NCBI GenBank assembly: GCA_013202285.1
Contig: JABMRV010000166.1
Coordinates: 1 to 41,763 of the forward strand
Direction of reading: 5' to 3'
Source: a bacterium
GTDB lineage: Bacteria > Electryoneota > AABM5-125-24 > Hatepunaeales > Hatepunaeaceae
DNA length: 41,763 bases
The notes under the pieces: model-generated
Told to the model about the DNA's origin: nothing
The model's input: only the letters and a program-made list of their open reading frames with translations
The model's database searches: none
Shown here: positions 26,201 through 31,806 of the stretch, piece by piece
Layout of the letters: the number at the start of each line of letters is the position of its first letter
How positions within the stretch are numbered: the stretch's first letter is position 1
Position numbers and translations under genes: made by a program

Positions 26201-28786
26201 ATGGTGGATGTTGAGATCGAAGAGGATGACGACGAAGTCTTAGTCGCCAACCTGTACAATCATTTCATGGATCCGGACGAAGATGTGCTCATTTTCGACG
26301 CCGTACCTGCAGAAGACTGGTTGTTCATCAGGATCACCAATGCGGATCTCTTCATCCAGCCTGCAGAGGATGCATTCGGTGATGCCATTGAAGTGGTCGT
26401 TTCAGCCACCGACGGCTTTGATACGGTCACGGATACTTTCCTGGTAAACGTCGCAGCAGTCAACGATCCGCCTCGTCAGCGCGTCGCCATTCCTCTTGAG
26501 ATCATTCTCTACGAGGATCCGGGTTTGCAGACAATCGCCGATCTCGATACCGTCTTCATTGATGTTGACAATCAGGAAGACCTGACCTATCGAACCACAG
26601 GCGGCGACGATCTCCAAGTCAATATCGACGATGAGCATGTCCTCACCTTCGATCCGGTTGAGAATTGGTTCGGTGTGCAGACATTCTCGCTGTGGGTTGG
26701 TGATGTCGTTGAAAACATCGGACCGGTGCGTCATTCTGATGATTACAGCACGTCATTCAACAACGAATGGTACGGACAGTCATCGACGCCGAGACGCGAT
26801 GAGGAGACCTCAATCGACATATTAGTCGAGATTCTTCAGGTTAACGATACGCCGATTGTATTCGCTCCTATTGAAGATCAGCAGTTCTTTGAAGACCAGG
26901 GACCCTGGCTCGTAGCCGATCTCGATGATGTCTTCCTCGAGCTTGAAGGTGAAATTATGAGCTATACCGCTCAGGCTGCCGAACCGCTCACTTATTTCAT
27001 CGATAATGATAACGTTCTGTTCCTGGATGCACCTCTGGACTTCTTTGCCGACAGCTTGCAGGTTACAGTCACGGCGGAAGACCCGCATGGTGATTCTGTT
27101 TCCGACGACTTCCTCGTCGATGTGATCTATACCAGCGATCCCCCAGTTGTAATTCAGCCGATCGACGACCGCACCTACGACGAAGACAGTTGGCCCTGGG
27201 AGATCATCGATCTGGACGATGTGTTCTACGATGCGGATCGTGATACGCTCCAGTATGACGTGACTGTTGCTGAACCGATCATTTTCGAGATCGACGATGA
27301 CAACATGCTGATCCTCACCGCTCCGGACGACTACCAGGCGGCTGATATCGAAGTTATCGTTACAGCGGATGACGGTCATGGCGGAAATCGTACAACCTCG
27401 TTCCGCACTGTGAGATCACTGAGATCCACCAATCGTACTTCCGTTGGTCCTGTTCGTCAGATGCGGTCGACCCATACCGGATGGACAACCTCACCGATGG
27501 ACGATCCCAGGCGAGACCCCATTATCGATGAGCCGTTCACTCTTACTATTCTGGCGGTCAACGATGCACCGGTATGGACTGAAATACCCGACTCTCTATT
27601 ACATAACGAGGAAGAGGTAGTTGAGTTCATTGTTGCAGCCGGAGATATTGATCTCGATAACGAAGGAGATGTTCTCACCCTGACGCTGGAGAATGACGAC
27701 GGCACGCTTGAACGCGGTGCTGAGTTCATCGTTAACGGCGGCATTGACGGAATGTTCACCTGGCTGACGGATTTCGAGGATGCCGGCGATTATCACCTCG
27801 TATTCAAGGTCGAAGACCTGGCTGGCACAGCGATTACTCACACGGTGTTCATCTCGGTCGGGAACGTAAACCGCCCACCGGCTGTCATAGCCGGTATTGC
27901 TGACCAGGAGTTCGATGAGGACTCAGGTCCCTGGGAAATTGCCGATCTGGACGATGTCTTCTCCGATCCGGATGCGGATGCACTCGAATTCAGTATCAGC
28001 GCTCCTGAGCCGCTTGTAGTCGTTGTTGACGACGAACATCTGCTCTCGATCAGCGTACCTGACAACTACAATGCAACAGGCTTGTCGATACTGATAACAA
28101 CCTCCGACGGTGCTGCCGTTGCCACAGATACATTCATGGTTGACATCAACTTCGTCAACGATCTACCGACAGCCTTCTCGCTGGTCTCTCCATACGACCG
28201 TCAGGTGCTCACCAACGAATGGGCTATGTTCAAATGGACGGAATCGGTCGATGTGGTTGAAGATTCAACGATAAGCTATGCGCTTGTTCTGACATTTAAC
28301 GACACGACGACACTCTGGTTCAGAGATCTTCAAGAGACTGAACTGCTCGTTGCCAGAACCATAATGCTGGTAGATTCAGCCGATACCAATTACGTTGAAT
28401 GGATGGTCTATGCATTTGACGGAGTCGATTCGTTAGCAAGTACGGAAACGTTTGACTTGATCGTAGCGCCCATCGGCGAGGATGCGGAAGAGGAGGTCAT
28501 AGTGCCGACAGAACTGACACTCGGACCTGCATATCCGAACCCGTTCAACGATATTATTACCATCGAATTTGATCTGCCGTGGGATGGTATGCTTGAAATA
28601 AGCATCTTTGACATCGAAGGTCGTAAAGTTAAAACGCTGTACAATGACGACCTGAATATAGGTTCACATCACACTTACTGGGATGGGCTGGATGCAGGAG
28701 GTGAGAGAGCTTCATCGGGAATCTACTTCTGCCACCTGAGCACGCATTCGAGCACGAGGATAATTCAGATAATCCTTATCAGGTAA
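11285..28786 (+). CDS. Giant multidomain surface protein with T9SS-type C-terminal sorting domain
   Basis: This is a single uninterrupted 5,833-codon frame. After a Sec signal peptide (residues 1-25, ending VQAQ) come a GDEIGVFTPDG-type module and two choice-of-anchor-D/ASPM-SPD-2-Hydin-like domains. A second GDE module, three more anchor-D domains and a cadherin-like domain follow. Next are 22 tandem Ig/cadherin-like repeats (14012-20407), a third GDE module, another anchor-D domain and GDE modules four and five. Four more repeats (about 21736-22884), an Ig-like block (22885-25605), cadherin-like repeats with DWFG and DLDDVF motifs (25608-28150) and a fibronectin-like domain complete the stalk. 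The last 88 residues (YPNPFN, FDIEGRKV, SGIYF, ending in basic RIIQIILIR) are a T9SS/FlgD-like sorting domain. The composition is strongly acidic with many DPDGDDLT loops that could bind calcium. Probable roles, by inference, are adhesion, surface layer or cell contact. GGAG precedes the ATG, and two terminators follow. Confidence 0.93.
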   Translation: MKRFNICFGLLVTCLILTSSAVQAQHFEPANDEGPSHSLIIQSATIDDQELGNNDEIGVFTPDGVCAGSVVIADDPPHGLAAYGDDPGTPDDVEGFLEGEEFSFKLWDGQDEVEAHFEFVGETQTWEQDVVTSIARIFFYNDPIPVIGLDTFEHDFGLMGVDHTAEWILTITNIGFGELTISDVYPSNQVFDTDFENEIILQPAESHDLLVTFTPSSEDNFAGTLTIENDDPDNDQIMVNLTGSGTNVIEPLMALSHQTLDFEEWPTELIRTLVLTISNAGTGDLTIDNIVVEGNLFDTDWDGNDIVITPQQSHDLSVTFAPEAVELYEGSLTISSDDPGGEAIVDLVGIGIDPQTHFRYVETDLDHSLLIVNSTLNGEPLEPGDEIGVKTEDGVCAGGDVVEERGEQIGFGAFGRSGNIDGFTAGEEISFFIWDMSSDIEVEATPDIHVGSIEWVDRGLAILDLEAETPFAPYITVSPEVLDFGQIGSGYEGYEYLQIRNIGTDYLRVTNIVSDDPDHFDPYFRVGFIVRPGGSRWVRVTFTPDDITTFDAQLTIYSNTPGNEEMTVDVTGEGIDPPAMIDVNATEYDFGEVLVDEVATWDLIITNIGGEDLTIQAVQSDNNVFTHDYSDGETVLQPDESLTVEVTFAPVAYINYMGTLTIFNDDPDQEDQELGINLSGSGLLLPDITVDPLILSFRNIEINTSASRDVTITNDGDANLWIYDISVTGEYLTVDFDGEFFLAPGEEHIFQAHFNPTELGDWEGRITIESNDENEGPVNILVILECIFINYPPEVVEPIDNQVLQEDFDGVRVADLLQIFADENDDELFFTVEDNQEQFTTEIQEGHYVYMEADQDWFGVVTVTVTADDQFGGRDLGPVRSLRTVGNQGIFPGRDTPTSHEFDVEVQAVNDSPVWTEFPEDFIEDEPALIEFNMAGTDVEGDDLSIVYASETIPDAAQFNDNGDGTASFYWQTTFFDAGDYTATFTLSDYEYDVEAVLNISIADINQPPEWVDFIDSVDGFEGEELTIDLVGFDLDENDLTIVYSSDDLPEAVEFTDHGDGTGTFVWTPTYDEEGDYTAIFTLSDIEFDVVGEIAISIANVNRAPVWDDIPTETINIDEEDVVDFTMVASDPDGQDLTISYNPNGTPDAAQFNDNGDGTATFYWETTLDDAGNYIPIFTVTDGDLEVEAEVVIMVGETNQPPVWENIPETAEGNENTTIEFTMEASDQDEDELEIVYTSGDLPDGVNFTDHGNNTATFSWDAGYDDAGEYTATFTLLDGFWEVSHDVAITVNNINRPPVWDSIPGDYTVDEAALIEFTVVGSDPDVEDEVTITYDPDGLPEGVEFTDQGDGTATFYWQTWYEDAGQYVINFTISDGVENVVSNDVIIIVNNVNAPPYFIDPIEEYYASEQELIEIGFEAADYDGDDITLTFTRGSLPDDVHFTDHGNGTGILVWQTDHDDAGRYNCQIRASDDGGHSITHLDIIVSDVNMAPTWEYAPAIITIEETEFFDLTVIGEDLDGDDLTIEYESDDIPEEAEFTDHGDGTATLTWQTGYEDAGVYQATFTISDGEISVPTIVRITVNNLNRVPVWDVIPEDVVADEDDLVEFVMSGHDPDGSDLTITFSSHNLPLDVSFTDFGNGRGEFSWQTSFDDAGDYTATFTLSDGEDMVDIDVDITIGNINHEPEWVDIPPAVHAPNEGDLILFDVFGEDVDDDELIITYRSDDLPGGEDFTDHGDGSGTFEWQTGGGHTGIYFVTFILSDDEFDIEEVVIITVGDVNRPPEFTRIPGSIQIGENSLLEFSIEAMDPDDDNLTIDFTSDDLPEEAQFTDHGDGTGDFSWQPTYDEAGLYLAVFTLSDGIYNIVGEVQIRVNDVNQAPEWTQVPRTFAGDETTIITFDVSGIDADDDYLTITFDSEDPALRDAAEFTDNRDGTGRFRWVTTYDDAGIYYATFRLSDGVYTVSEVTTIRVNNVNREPVWDIYPDYMTIDEGVLINFLVRAIDPDGTEDLELSYTHVGIPDVARFTDHGNGYGIFTWQTNYDDEGRYWARFAVTDGELEATVSVRIDVEYLNREPYWVGVPDPIEGIEGLEDEVITFNVAGDDPDDDADLSISYYSDDLPDDVDFTDNRDGTGTFNWMPDFDDSGEYLAIFTLSDDEAEVTTEVPITITHVNRAPEWDDPPRLIQINEGEELQLTVAGIDPDGDELSVAYRGGDISRLETEFADHGDGSGTLTWHPDFDQSGEYAANFELSDGRFRVELTVTIIVNHVNRPPEFVEIPERAEADEGQWVAFSLEVFDPDDDDISVIMESENLPVDVSFSFNPENGTGTFTWQTDYEDEGDYVATFTVSDGPVSISEDVSITVNHVNVAPFWTNVPDVVEGDELVQIQFLVQGGDIDDDDLTVEYSSDDIGDDATFRDFGNGAGRFTWRPGFDDQGDHHATFTLSDGEFSIVTEVLIIIENVNREPVWDEIPIEIFADENDWIEFDMSGSDPDGDDLIIRLVPGDLPNIAHLTDNGDGTASFEWQTGYNDAGTHTATFILSDGVTDVAGTTTIIIDNVNRPPRWISVPVFDDRFDEGDLVSFLIRGYDPDGDDLTLEYSSNDLPEEVEFVVESPGLGSFSWQTTNEDWGLYYADFTLSDGVETIEAPVQIAVGDVNRPPQLEDVPGAISVDEGNRISFTIYGTDPDYDRLTLTYSSDDLPENVEFSTRFIEGRLEGTFLWETGFGDAGEYSALFTLSDEEIEIEAQVDITVESVNHSPYWVVMPDVVDAVEAEFFSFGIAGEDPDGDDLTITFTSDNLPEDATVSDRGDGTGQFLWITTYDDAGSYSVSITLSDGELSVTEDVVINVTNANRPPIWTVVVEEIRSEEDEIIVFDLAGTDPDGDRLAIHYERNNIPDEARFVDNLDGSGVFRWRPNYLDAGVYSALFTLSDGDLGVELETSIIVEDVNRPPIWTDYPAVEYDIIARVDEETSISITAIDPDGDAIEYDYRFLDEEIGDTDFEVVDGSAVLTVVPNRFEFDSYPIRFTASDGEQSARLEFNIFVFGGHFLAEEETGRMHSVRIDWIDHYLNDPDEFDELAAITPAGTIAGLITFGEEDPPWSMTIWGDDPATHLIDGYRTDEPFRFLFWDHDLGVENGVRTEVVGGDPVWRHDGFSVLRMLIAPEVSATVANVDFGLVRIERSSDREITFTSTGQAPVTGLQLNLEGIGFELDDDGPVDLDQGEEWTVTITFSPGEAIDYAAMLHVTSDYTQLDMEITGTGVRMRNFEYEITSLYHQIDILSIDVGREIGIFTPVGMCAGAVNIAGDAPWELYAWGDDPETLPVEGFRTGDAFTFKIWDGNEELDAMPIYHDGIHTWAAGALTVVSLVTAEHHFNWITTRPQHNIEIDSLDYFGGGLSAGDEIAVVNPRAVVSGGIYRHLAPWRFVIYGDNPNTDYITEGFHENEHIYFRIWKHDEEREYLARPTWRDGDPQTFQDGETSHVYLTVVRDNVAPIFDPMESLVGQEGQLLEFSINASDFNDDAISLALVGVDLPENVIFTDAGDGSGTVSWEPGPMDAGAHVAQFTAFDGWVFREDEVSIRIININHPPEFTEALADQEVDENEPLSMFIDAFDQDGDDLTYTVELAEGMEGAYIDGSLFRWTPNYDQAGFYEDIIFRIVDNGQPPAAITDTIQITVNDVNRGPVWREINPITEDEGALVNFTVFATDPDGQDLELTAGDLPENAEFIDNGDNSGTFNWETGFDARGRYQPYFDASDGELSARLPVLITIRETNRRPIFEAIEDQQVEINETLELSINATDPDEGDQVELVITVSNLPPSAHFTDYGNGVARLVWRPSFEDRGIYPNVGFEVSDPSGLSDHATVVFTAGYVDDVGPVIADLYPGNDLVLRISELTVTAMITDNFSGVDEIEFMFDDEAIDNFLFDEESGEFSWDTEALSEGNHSYSIRATDVVGNSTIVAVAFEINSSAGEINLEPLDRFTNYDRINVSGTSDRFLTIHLFRNGEEIVSTEADRRGRFLFENVQLVNRANWLVLRGYELINNEQVAALEDSLMIYLDIEAPEINVLGPARFINDLTPQIAVRIADVDAGNAVGIDEETGAYLALDRVNIPIDDGDNGGYQFFNNLLTYDIPEDLIEGHHSFSVMAVDRLGNAPNDPFDVPFFVDSYPPEVLHRYFDNELDTINSSTPEINIAVVDPLPSSGIVGDDIILLVDGEPRAFVWNEADGSVYFDFEDNEFDRLDAGLHRIELDLFDNAGNRTVATGEFFIGLTIDGDPPDYTNLKPPDGSVAGLGGGGYDMQPYRLPADTVSAVISDIDAGVDWETVEMRINGELVDGGDMIFQIPPGRVSVPMYNRAPGDHQGDDEMPGLEEGLNEINIFSADEEGNEDEVTWVFFFDATAPDGVELQPLDDDIVNTVAIEVVVNTGGDSPDYPDGYENIASVRIYRNNEVTVEQIVEYNTQDITITGILLVEGDNTLEATLIDGGGNESARSEAVSVFLDMTDPNIVSFQAEGGRLLATDTPTFVAILADDGSGVDPDNIVLTVDGDAVEGQFDNGTFTAQVQDALEEGNYTASLTVIDMAGNESSEDFDFNIDLSLVQTPIFELHQYTSVNRVYLTGEGQVGTDVFIYLDDEEIGSFFLENEAVFEFSRTIVDLPDESSITLKAINDRDAESGVSDPQMLYIDQDPPEFVSLSPDRNERVNAAELESIDVEIVDELAGIDPEGYIFTMNGEDLLFNVTGDGQLTADVSDVDFGDNEAVSMMVSARDMTLTPNTGQVNWQFITLINDAPVVDIPDAEFLEDGSLTINLNEWISDPDNSIDELDISGEITEGAENAEMNINEQNMLQISADENWNGNLTVEITVVDPDELSTTDEIAITVAPVNDSPVLDPLDIAVTIADELFELQVNASDVDEGDDLTFSDNSDDFDIGVDDGMISFIPTRDMLGRNTIVITVTDEAGAADDETLILIVNRGINPPELVQPMVDVEIEEDDDEVLVANLYNHFMDPDEDVLIFDAVPAEDWLFIRITNADLFIQPAEDAFGDAIEVVVSATDGFDTVTDTFLVNVAAVNDPPRQRVAIPLEIILYEDPGLQTIADLDTVFIDVDNQEDLTYRTTGGDDLQVNIDDEHVLTFDPVENWFGVQTFSLWVGDVVENIGPVRHSDDYSTSFNNEWYGQSSTPRRDEETSIDILVEILQVNDTPIVFAPIEDQQFFEDQGPWLVADLDDVFLELEGEIMSYTAQAAEPLTYFIDNDNVLFLDAPLDFFADSLQVTVTAEDPHGDSVSDDFLVDVIYTSDPPVVIQPIDDRTYDEDSWPWEIIDLDDVFYDADRDTLQYDVTVAEPIIFEIDDDNMLILTAPDDYQAADIEVIVTADDGHGGNRTTSFRTVRSLRSTNRTSVGPVRQMRSTHTGWTTSPMDDPRRDPIIDEPFTLTILAVNDAPVWTEIPDSLLHNEEEVVEFIVAAGDIDLDNEGDVLTLTLENDDGTLERGAEFIVNGGIDGMFTWLTDFEDAGDYHLVFKVEDLAGTAITHTVFISVGNVNRPPAVIAGIADQEFDEDSGPWEIADLDDVFSDPDADALEFSISAPEPLVVVVDDEHLLSISVPDNYNATGLSILITTSDGAAVATDTFMVDINFVNDLPTAFSLVSPYDRQVLTNEWAMFKWTESVDVVEDSTISYALVLTFNDTTTLWFRDLQETELLVARTIMLVDSADTNYVEWMVYAFDGVDSLASTETFDLIVAPIGEDAEEEVIVPTELTLGPAYPNPFNDIITIEFDLPWDGMLEISIFDIEGRKVKTLYNDDLNIGSHHTYWDGLDAGGERASSGIYFCHLSTHSSTRIIQIILIR
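14012..20407 (+). repeat. 22 tandem Ig/cadherin-like (He_PIG type) protein repeats
   Basis: Within the giant gene, 22 units of about 97 residues follow each other without spacers. Each begins N-R/Q-P-P-x-W and contains DPDGDDLTI in its first half. FTDHGDGTGTF then W-Q-T, then YDDAGxYxATFTLSDG follow, and the unit ends with an alternating Val/Ile strand and D/N-V-N. The last unit (from about 20116) is divergent. The units differ at many positions, so the array is old or under selection for diversity and not freshly amplified. Four related units lie at 21736-22884 and one at about 27556-27868. Confidence 0.88.
28500..28786 (+). other. C-terminal secretion/sorting domain of the giant protein
   Basis: A short acidic linker is followed by LGPAYPNPFNDIITIEF, an IFDIEGRKVKTL strand, HHTYWDGLDAGG, SSGIYFCHL and a basic hydrophobic end. 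This is the pattern of T9SS type A sorting domains and the related FlgD-Ig-like fold in FCB bacteria. It predicts that the protein is moved across the outer membrane by a type IX system, with genes that must lie elsewhere. Confidence 0.85.
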
Positions 28787-28811
28787 CGGGAAAGTCCAAT
28801 CGTTTAACAAG

Positions 28812-28850
28812 GAACCGGCTCCCGACTTAATCGGGATGCCGGTTCTTTTA
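28812..28850 (+). terminator. Rho-independent terminator of the giant gene
   Basis: GAACCGGC (28812-28819) pairs with GCCGGTTC (28838-28845), and inside it CCCGA pairs with TCGGG. TTTTATA follows at once. It stands 25 nt after the stop codon. Confidence 0.85.
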
Positions 28851-28876
28851 TATGTACACCCAAGGAATAAACACTA

Positions 28877-28909
28877 AAAAAGGTGACGTTCAAACAACGT
28901 CACCTTTTT
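28877..28909. terminator. Bidirectional terminator between convergent genes
   Basis: A perfect 14-bp stem (AAAAAGGTGACGTT with AACGTCACCTTTTT) has a 5-nt loop, and an A-run and T-run on the two sides. It can end transcripts from both directions: the giant gene on the plus strand and the anti-sigma gene (ends 28931) on the minus strand. Confidence 0.85.
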
Positions 28910-28930
28910 ATCTATAACTTTTAATGTCTG

Positions 28931-29494
28931 TCAATCTCTGTTGACAACTCCGAGGGCAACAGCGCTGCCGAGGATGATGATGGAAGCTATAGTCAGATTG
29001 ATAATTAGTACTTGTTCCATACTGGTCGATGTAGTAATCTGACTGGTTACCGTCCTGAGAAAACCGTCAAACTGTCCCCCAGCGCTTGATACTGGATTAC
29101 TTATAAGGTCATTGAAATAGAGAAGAACACCGGCAGCCTTCAGGACAAGAAAATGAGTAGTCTTAAACGCTGTTTTCATTAACGGGTTATAATAATGCAT
29201 AAGCAACAGTATCACCGCAGGAACACCGATTATCCAGCTCCATCTCAGTAACGGATAGCGCAGGGGTTTTATTGCGGGAGCTATATCAAGTTCAGCCATC
29301 AGGGCAGCTTCGAAGTCGGCAGACGGTGACGGCAGTTCTGCTGGAACAATAACTCCATACAAAACGTCTTCAAACTCTGCAGAGACCTTGCAGTCAGAAC
29401 AACCATCCAGATGGTCAGAAAGCTCCTTCCTCTCGCTCCTCGTGAGAGGTTGGTTTCTTTCCATCAGTTCAAGTGCTGTTTTACAATCGATCAT
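28931..29494 (-). CDS. Anti-sigma factor with zinc-finger (ZAS/zf-HC2) domain
   Basis: The 187-residue protein has an N-terminal zinc anti-sigma motif: C4, then H28-x3-C32-x2-C35 (HLDGCSDC). Three hydrophobic segments follow (about 84-101, 112-128 and 163-184), so it is membrane-bound with the sigma-binding domain in the cytoplasm. Its ATG overlaps the TGA of the sigma-factor gene (ATGA at 29491-29494), which couples translation and is typical of ECF/anti-sigma pairs. Between the second and third segments lies a region of about 35 residues that could face the periplasm and sense the signal. The signal is unknown. Confidence 0.85.
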   Translation of the reverse strand: MIDCKTALELMERNQPLTRSERKELSDHLDGCSDCKVSAEFEDVLYGVIVPAELPSPSADFEAALMAELDIAPAIKPLRYPLLRWSWIIGVPAVILLLMHYYNPLMKTAFKTTHFLVLKAAGVLLYFNDLISNPVSSAGGQFDGFLRTVTSQITTSTSMEQVLIINLTIASIIILGSAVALGVVNRD

Positions 29495-30099
29495 TGAAGC
29501 TTTCCCTTATTGTTCGGATTGATTTCTCTGTCGGTTCCCAACTCCATAATGGCAGCTTTCTTCAATCCAGCCTTTGCACGGTGCAGCGTTGCCTTGACAC
29601 CCCCCATCGGTCTGCTGGTGACGGCAGCGATCTCTTCGTAAGTCATCTCCTGCATGTAATACATGGTCAGTATCATTTTATGTGCTTCAGGAATTCTCTC
29701 AAACAGCGTTTGCAGGAACTGCCTGTTCTCTGCGTTCTTGAAGCTTAAATCCTCTGCAGAACCGTGATATGAACCCAACTGCATCTCCTCGTCGTCTGTT
29801 TCATCATAACTCATCATATCTTTTGTGCGTCCCTTTTTATCAAGGTGTGATGCGCATACGTTCCATGCTATTCGATATATCCACGTTGTAAGACTGCTGT
29901 CACCGCGAAATCGATCCAGTCCTTTCCATGCTCGGATGAAAATATCCTGAGCCAGATCCTCCGCATCCTCGCGCCTGGATGCAGCTCGAAGACAGAAGGT
30001 ATAAACTCGATCCCGGTATTCATCCATCAAATGCCTGAAGGCTCGTTGAGGATTTTGCCGGTAGTCACTGAGAAACTCGTTTTGGTTGAAATCGCCCAT
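29491..30099 (-). CDS. ECF-type RNA polymerase sigma factor
   Basis: The 202-residue protein has region 2 at about 18-85 (EDAEDLAQDIFIRAWKGLDRF, then the -10 recognition helix with TWIYRIAWN) and region 4 at about 130-185 (a helix-turn-helix with MTYEEIAAV and GGVKATLHRAKAGLKK). Regions 1 and 3 are absent, as in ECF sigma factors. The linker between them is acidic. It is co-translated with its membrane anti-sigma partner. A possible autoregulatory promoter is at 30129-30158. Targets are unknown; the adjacent giant surface-protein gene is a tempting candidate, but I found no matching promoter in front of it. Confidence 0.93.
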   Translation of the reverse strand: MGDFNQNEFLSDYRQNPQRAFRHLMDEYRDRVYTFCLRAASRREDAEDLAQDIFIRAWKGLDRFRGDSSLTTWIYRIAWNVCASHLDKKGRTKDMMSYDETDDEEMQLGSYHGSAEDLSFKNAENRQFLQTLFERIPEAHKMILTMYYMQEMTYEEIAAVTSRPMGGVKATLHRAKAGLKKAAIMELGTDREINPNNKGKLQ

Positions 30100-30128
30100 T
30101 CAGATTCATAATCGATCAATTCCATATA

Positions 30129-30158
30129 TTAGACCTGTTGTTTCACCGGAATGTTACA
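30129..30158 (-). promoter_or_regulatory. Candidate ECF autoregulatory promoter
   Basis: Read on the minus strand, TGTAAC (30153-30158) and GTCTAA (30129-30134) are separated by 18 nt, and the -10 element is about 30 nt before the sigma-factor ATG. AAC-containing -35 and GTC-containing -10 boxes are the general plan of ECF promoters. The match is by eye only. The rest of 30100-30359 contains one small hairpin (30265-30280) and no gene. Confidence 0.4.
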
Positions 30159-30359
30159 TCATGGAGTTCAATCGGTCAATTAAAGAGTGGATTTTTAATC
30201 TGCTTCTGAAAATTAGGGCAATTATAGTTCAATTACAAGCGAATCTTCTCTTGTATAGAGGTGGTCAACCAGACGGTTGATTTCTCTGTTTGCTGAAATG
30301 ACTCTTTGGAGTGGAGTGATGTTAATCTGAGGAGGGGTTAGTAATTGGTTGATCGTAGT

Positions 30360-31355
30360 TTAATTAAGATCATATAGTTTGATACTACCGTTTTGTCCCG
30401 CGGCGGCTATCATGCCGTCGCTACTGATGGAAACTGAGAATACTACATCTTCAATTTGTAATGGTAATTTCAGTTCAATCCCTTTTTTTACATCCCATAA
30501 TTTAATACCGCAGTGACAGCCGCTAACCAGCATTGAACCATCAGGGCTGAAATGAACCGAGTAAACCCAGTCTGTATGCCTGGTTAAGGTTGCGGTTTCC
30601 GTTCCACTCTCAATATTCCATATCTTGATCTCGCCTGAACTCCCGCTCGCCAGCAAATCACCGTCCGGACTGAAAGAAAGCGAAGTTACAGGTTTCGAAT
30701 GTCCAATCAGTGTCCTGATTTCTCTTCCTGAAGATACTTCCCACAGCTTGATAGTGCTGTCGAAACTACCGCTGGCTATATAAACGCCATCGGGACTGAA
30801 GGTAACGGCGCGAACATCACCAGTGTGTTCTCGCCGTACCCAGATGAGGTGACCGGTCGCCAGCTCCCGCAGGATGACAGATACATAACCACTATAGGCA
30901 AGGAATTGACCGTCCGGACTGAACGCGATGGACAGGATGGAGCCCAGACCGCTTTCTTTAAGCTGAAAGATCAAACCCCCACTCGCGATATCCCAGAGCT
31001 TGATTTCGCCGGTGTCCGGTTCGAGGAAACTCCCGCTGGCGACGAAACTGCTGTTGGGGCTTATTGCCACCGAACTGATCTGGTTCGAATGTCCTTCAAG
31101 TGATAGAAATTGTTTATCCGGAATATTCCAGAGTTTGATAGTATGATCCTGTCCGCCACTCGCCAGCATTGTACCATCATTATTGAACGTTAAGGAGTAA
31201 ATGTCACCGGTGTGTCCGATGAGGGTTTCCAATTCAGTCATTTTAGCAACAGGATTACCCTTGTTCCAGGAGGAGCATCCCGTGTTATTATTGCATCCCG
31301 ACAGAGTTGCAAATAGAAGAAGTGTGCTTAACATCATCAAATTTAAATATTTCAT
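30360..31355 (-). CDS. WD40-repeat lipoprotein (single seven-blade propeller)
   Basis: The 331-residue protein has a lipoprotein signal peptide with lipobox LSGC (lipidated C21). Seven WD40 units then fill the rest; most have GH near the start, FSPDG in the middle and an IKLW type end. Blades three, six and seven are least regular. Seven blades make one closed beta-propeller, a protein-docking platform, probably on the periplasmic face of a membrane. It starts 45 nt after the receiver gene on the same strand and ends the cluster that contains the kinase and the DsrK-like fusion. It could be a sensor or scaffold for that system (inference). Confidence 0.86.
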   Translation of the reverse strand: MKYLNLMMLSTLLLFATLSGCNNNTGCSSWNKGNPVAKMTELETLIGHTGDIYSLTFNNDGTMLASGGQDHTIKLWNIPDKQFLSLEGHSNQISSVAISPNSSFVASGSFLEPDTGEIKLWDIASGGLIFQLKESGLGSILSIAFSPDGQFLAYSGYVSVILRELATGHLIWVRREHTGDVRAVTFSPDGVYIASGSFDSTIKLWEVSSGREIRTLIGHSKPVTSLSFSPDGDLLASGSSGEIKIWNIESGTETATLTRHTDWVYSVHFSPDGSMLVSGCHCGIKLWDVKKGIELKLPLQIEDVVFSVSISSDGMIAAAGQNGSIKLYDLN

Positions 31356-31400
31356 TTTATAAATCCCCTCCTTGAAGAGTTAAGACGGTCATTGGGACAG

Positions 31401-31781
31401 TTAACTCGTTAACTTTTTTACCAGATTGAGAAGTTCATCTTCGTCTATTGGTTTGGAAAGGTAGCCTTCCGGTGCGGGAACTTGTTTTCGTGATGAGATG
31501 AAGTTCTTGAAATCATCGGAAATCCCTGTTATGATAATTATCGGAATGGATTTCCACTTGTCGTTTTCACGTAGAGTCCTGTAGAACTTGACACCGGACA
31601 TTTCAGGCATGGTTATATCGAGAGTAACGAGATCGGGCAGCATCAGATTCATCTTGGCAATACCTTCATCACCGTTTTCAGCAGTGATAGTGTTGTAGCC
31701 GTTATCTTCGAGAAGACTTACAAAATAGGTCAGGGTATCCGGTTCGTCGTCAATTATCAGAATTGTCTTTTGGTCGTCCAT
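31401..31781 (-). CDS. Stand-alone CheY-like receiver protein
   Basis: The 126-residue receiver has the acidic pair D11-D12, phospho-acceptor D55 (LDITMPEMSG) and K110 (YLSKPID). There is no output domain. It shares a less common stretch before the lysine, PxPEGYLxKPxDED, with the receiver fused to the DsrK-like protein at 33322-35055. The two receivers are therefore close paralogues and could be substrates of the same kinase, encoded 25 nt upstream. It may act as a phosphate sink, a competitor or a carrier to another protein. Confidence 0.92.
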   Translation of the reverse strand: MDDQKTILIIDDEPDTLTYFVSLLEDNGYNTITAENGDEGIAKMNLMLPDLVTLDITMPEMSGVKFYRTLRENDKWKSIPIIIITGISDDFKNFISSRKQVPAPEGYLSKPIDEDELLNLVKKLTS

Positions 31782-31806
31782 GATGCGTATTCCTTTATTT
31801 TAATAG

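Noticed and set aside
25309-26259. 316-codon Ser/Thr-rich antisense frame
   Set aside because: It is a low-complexity shadow of the acidic sense codons (GAT/GAC read backwards gives Ser/Ile/Val), with no independent support.
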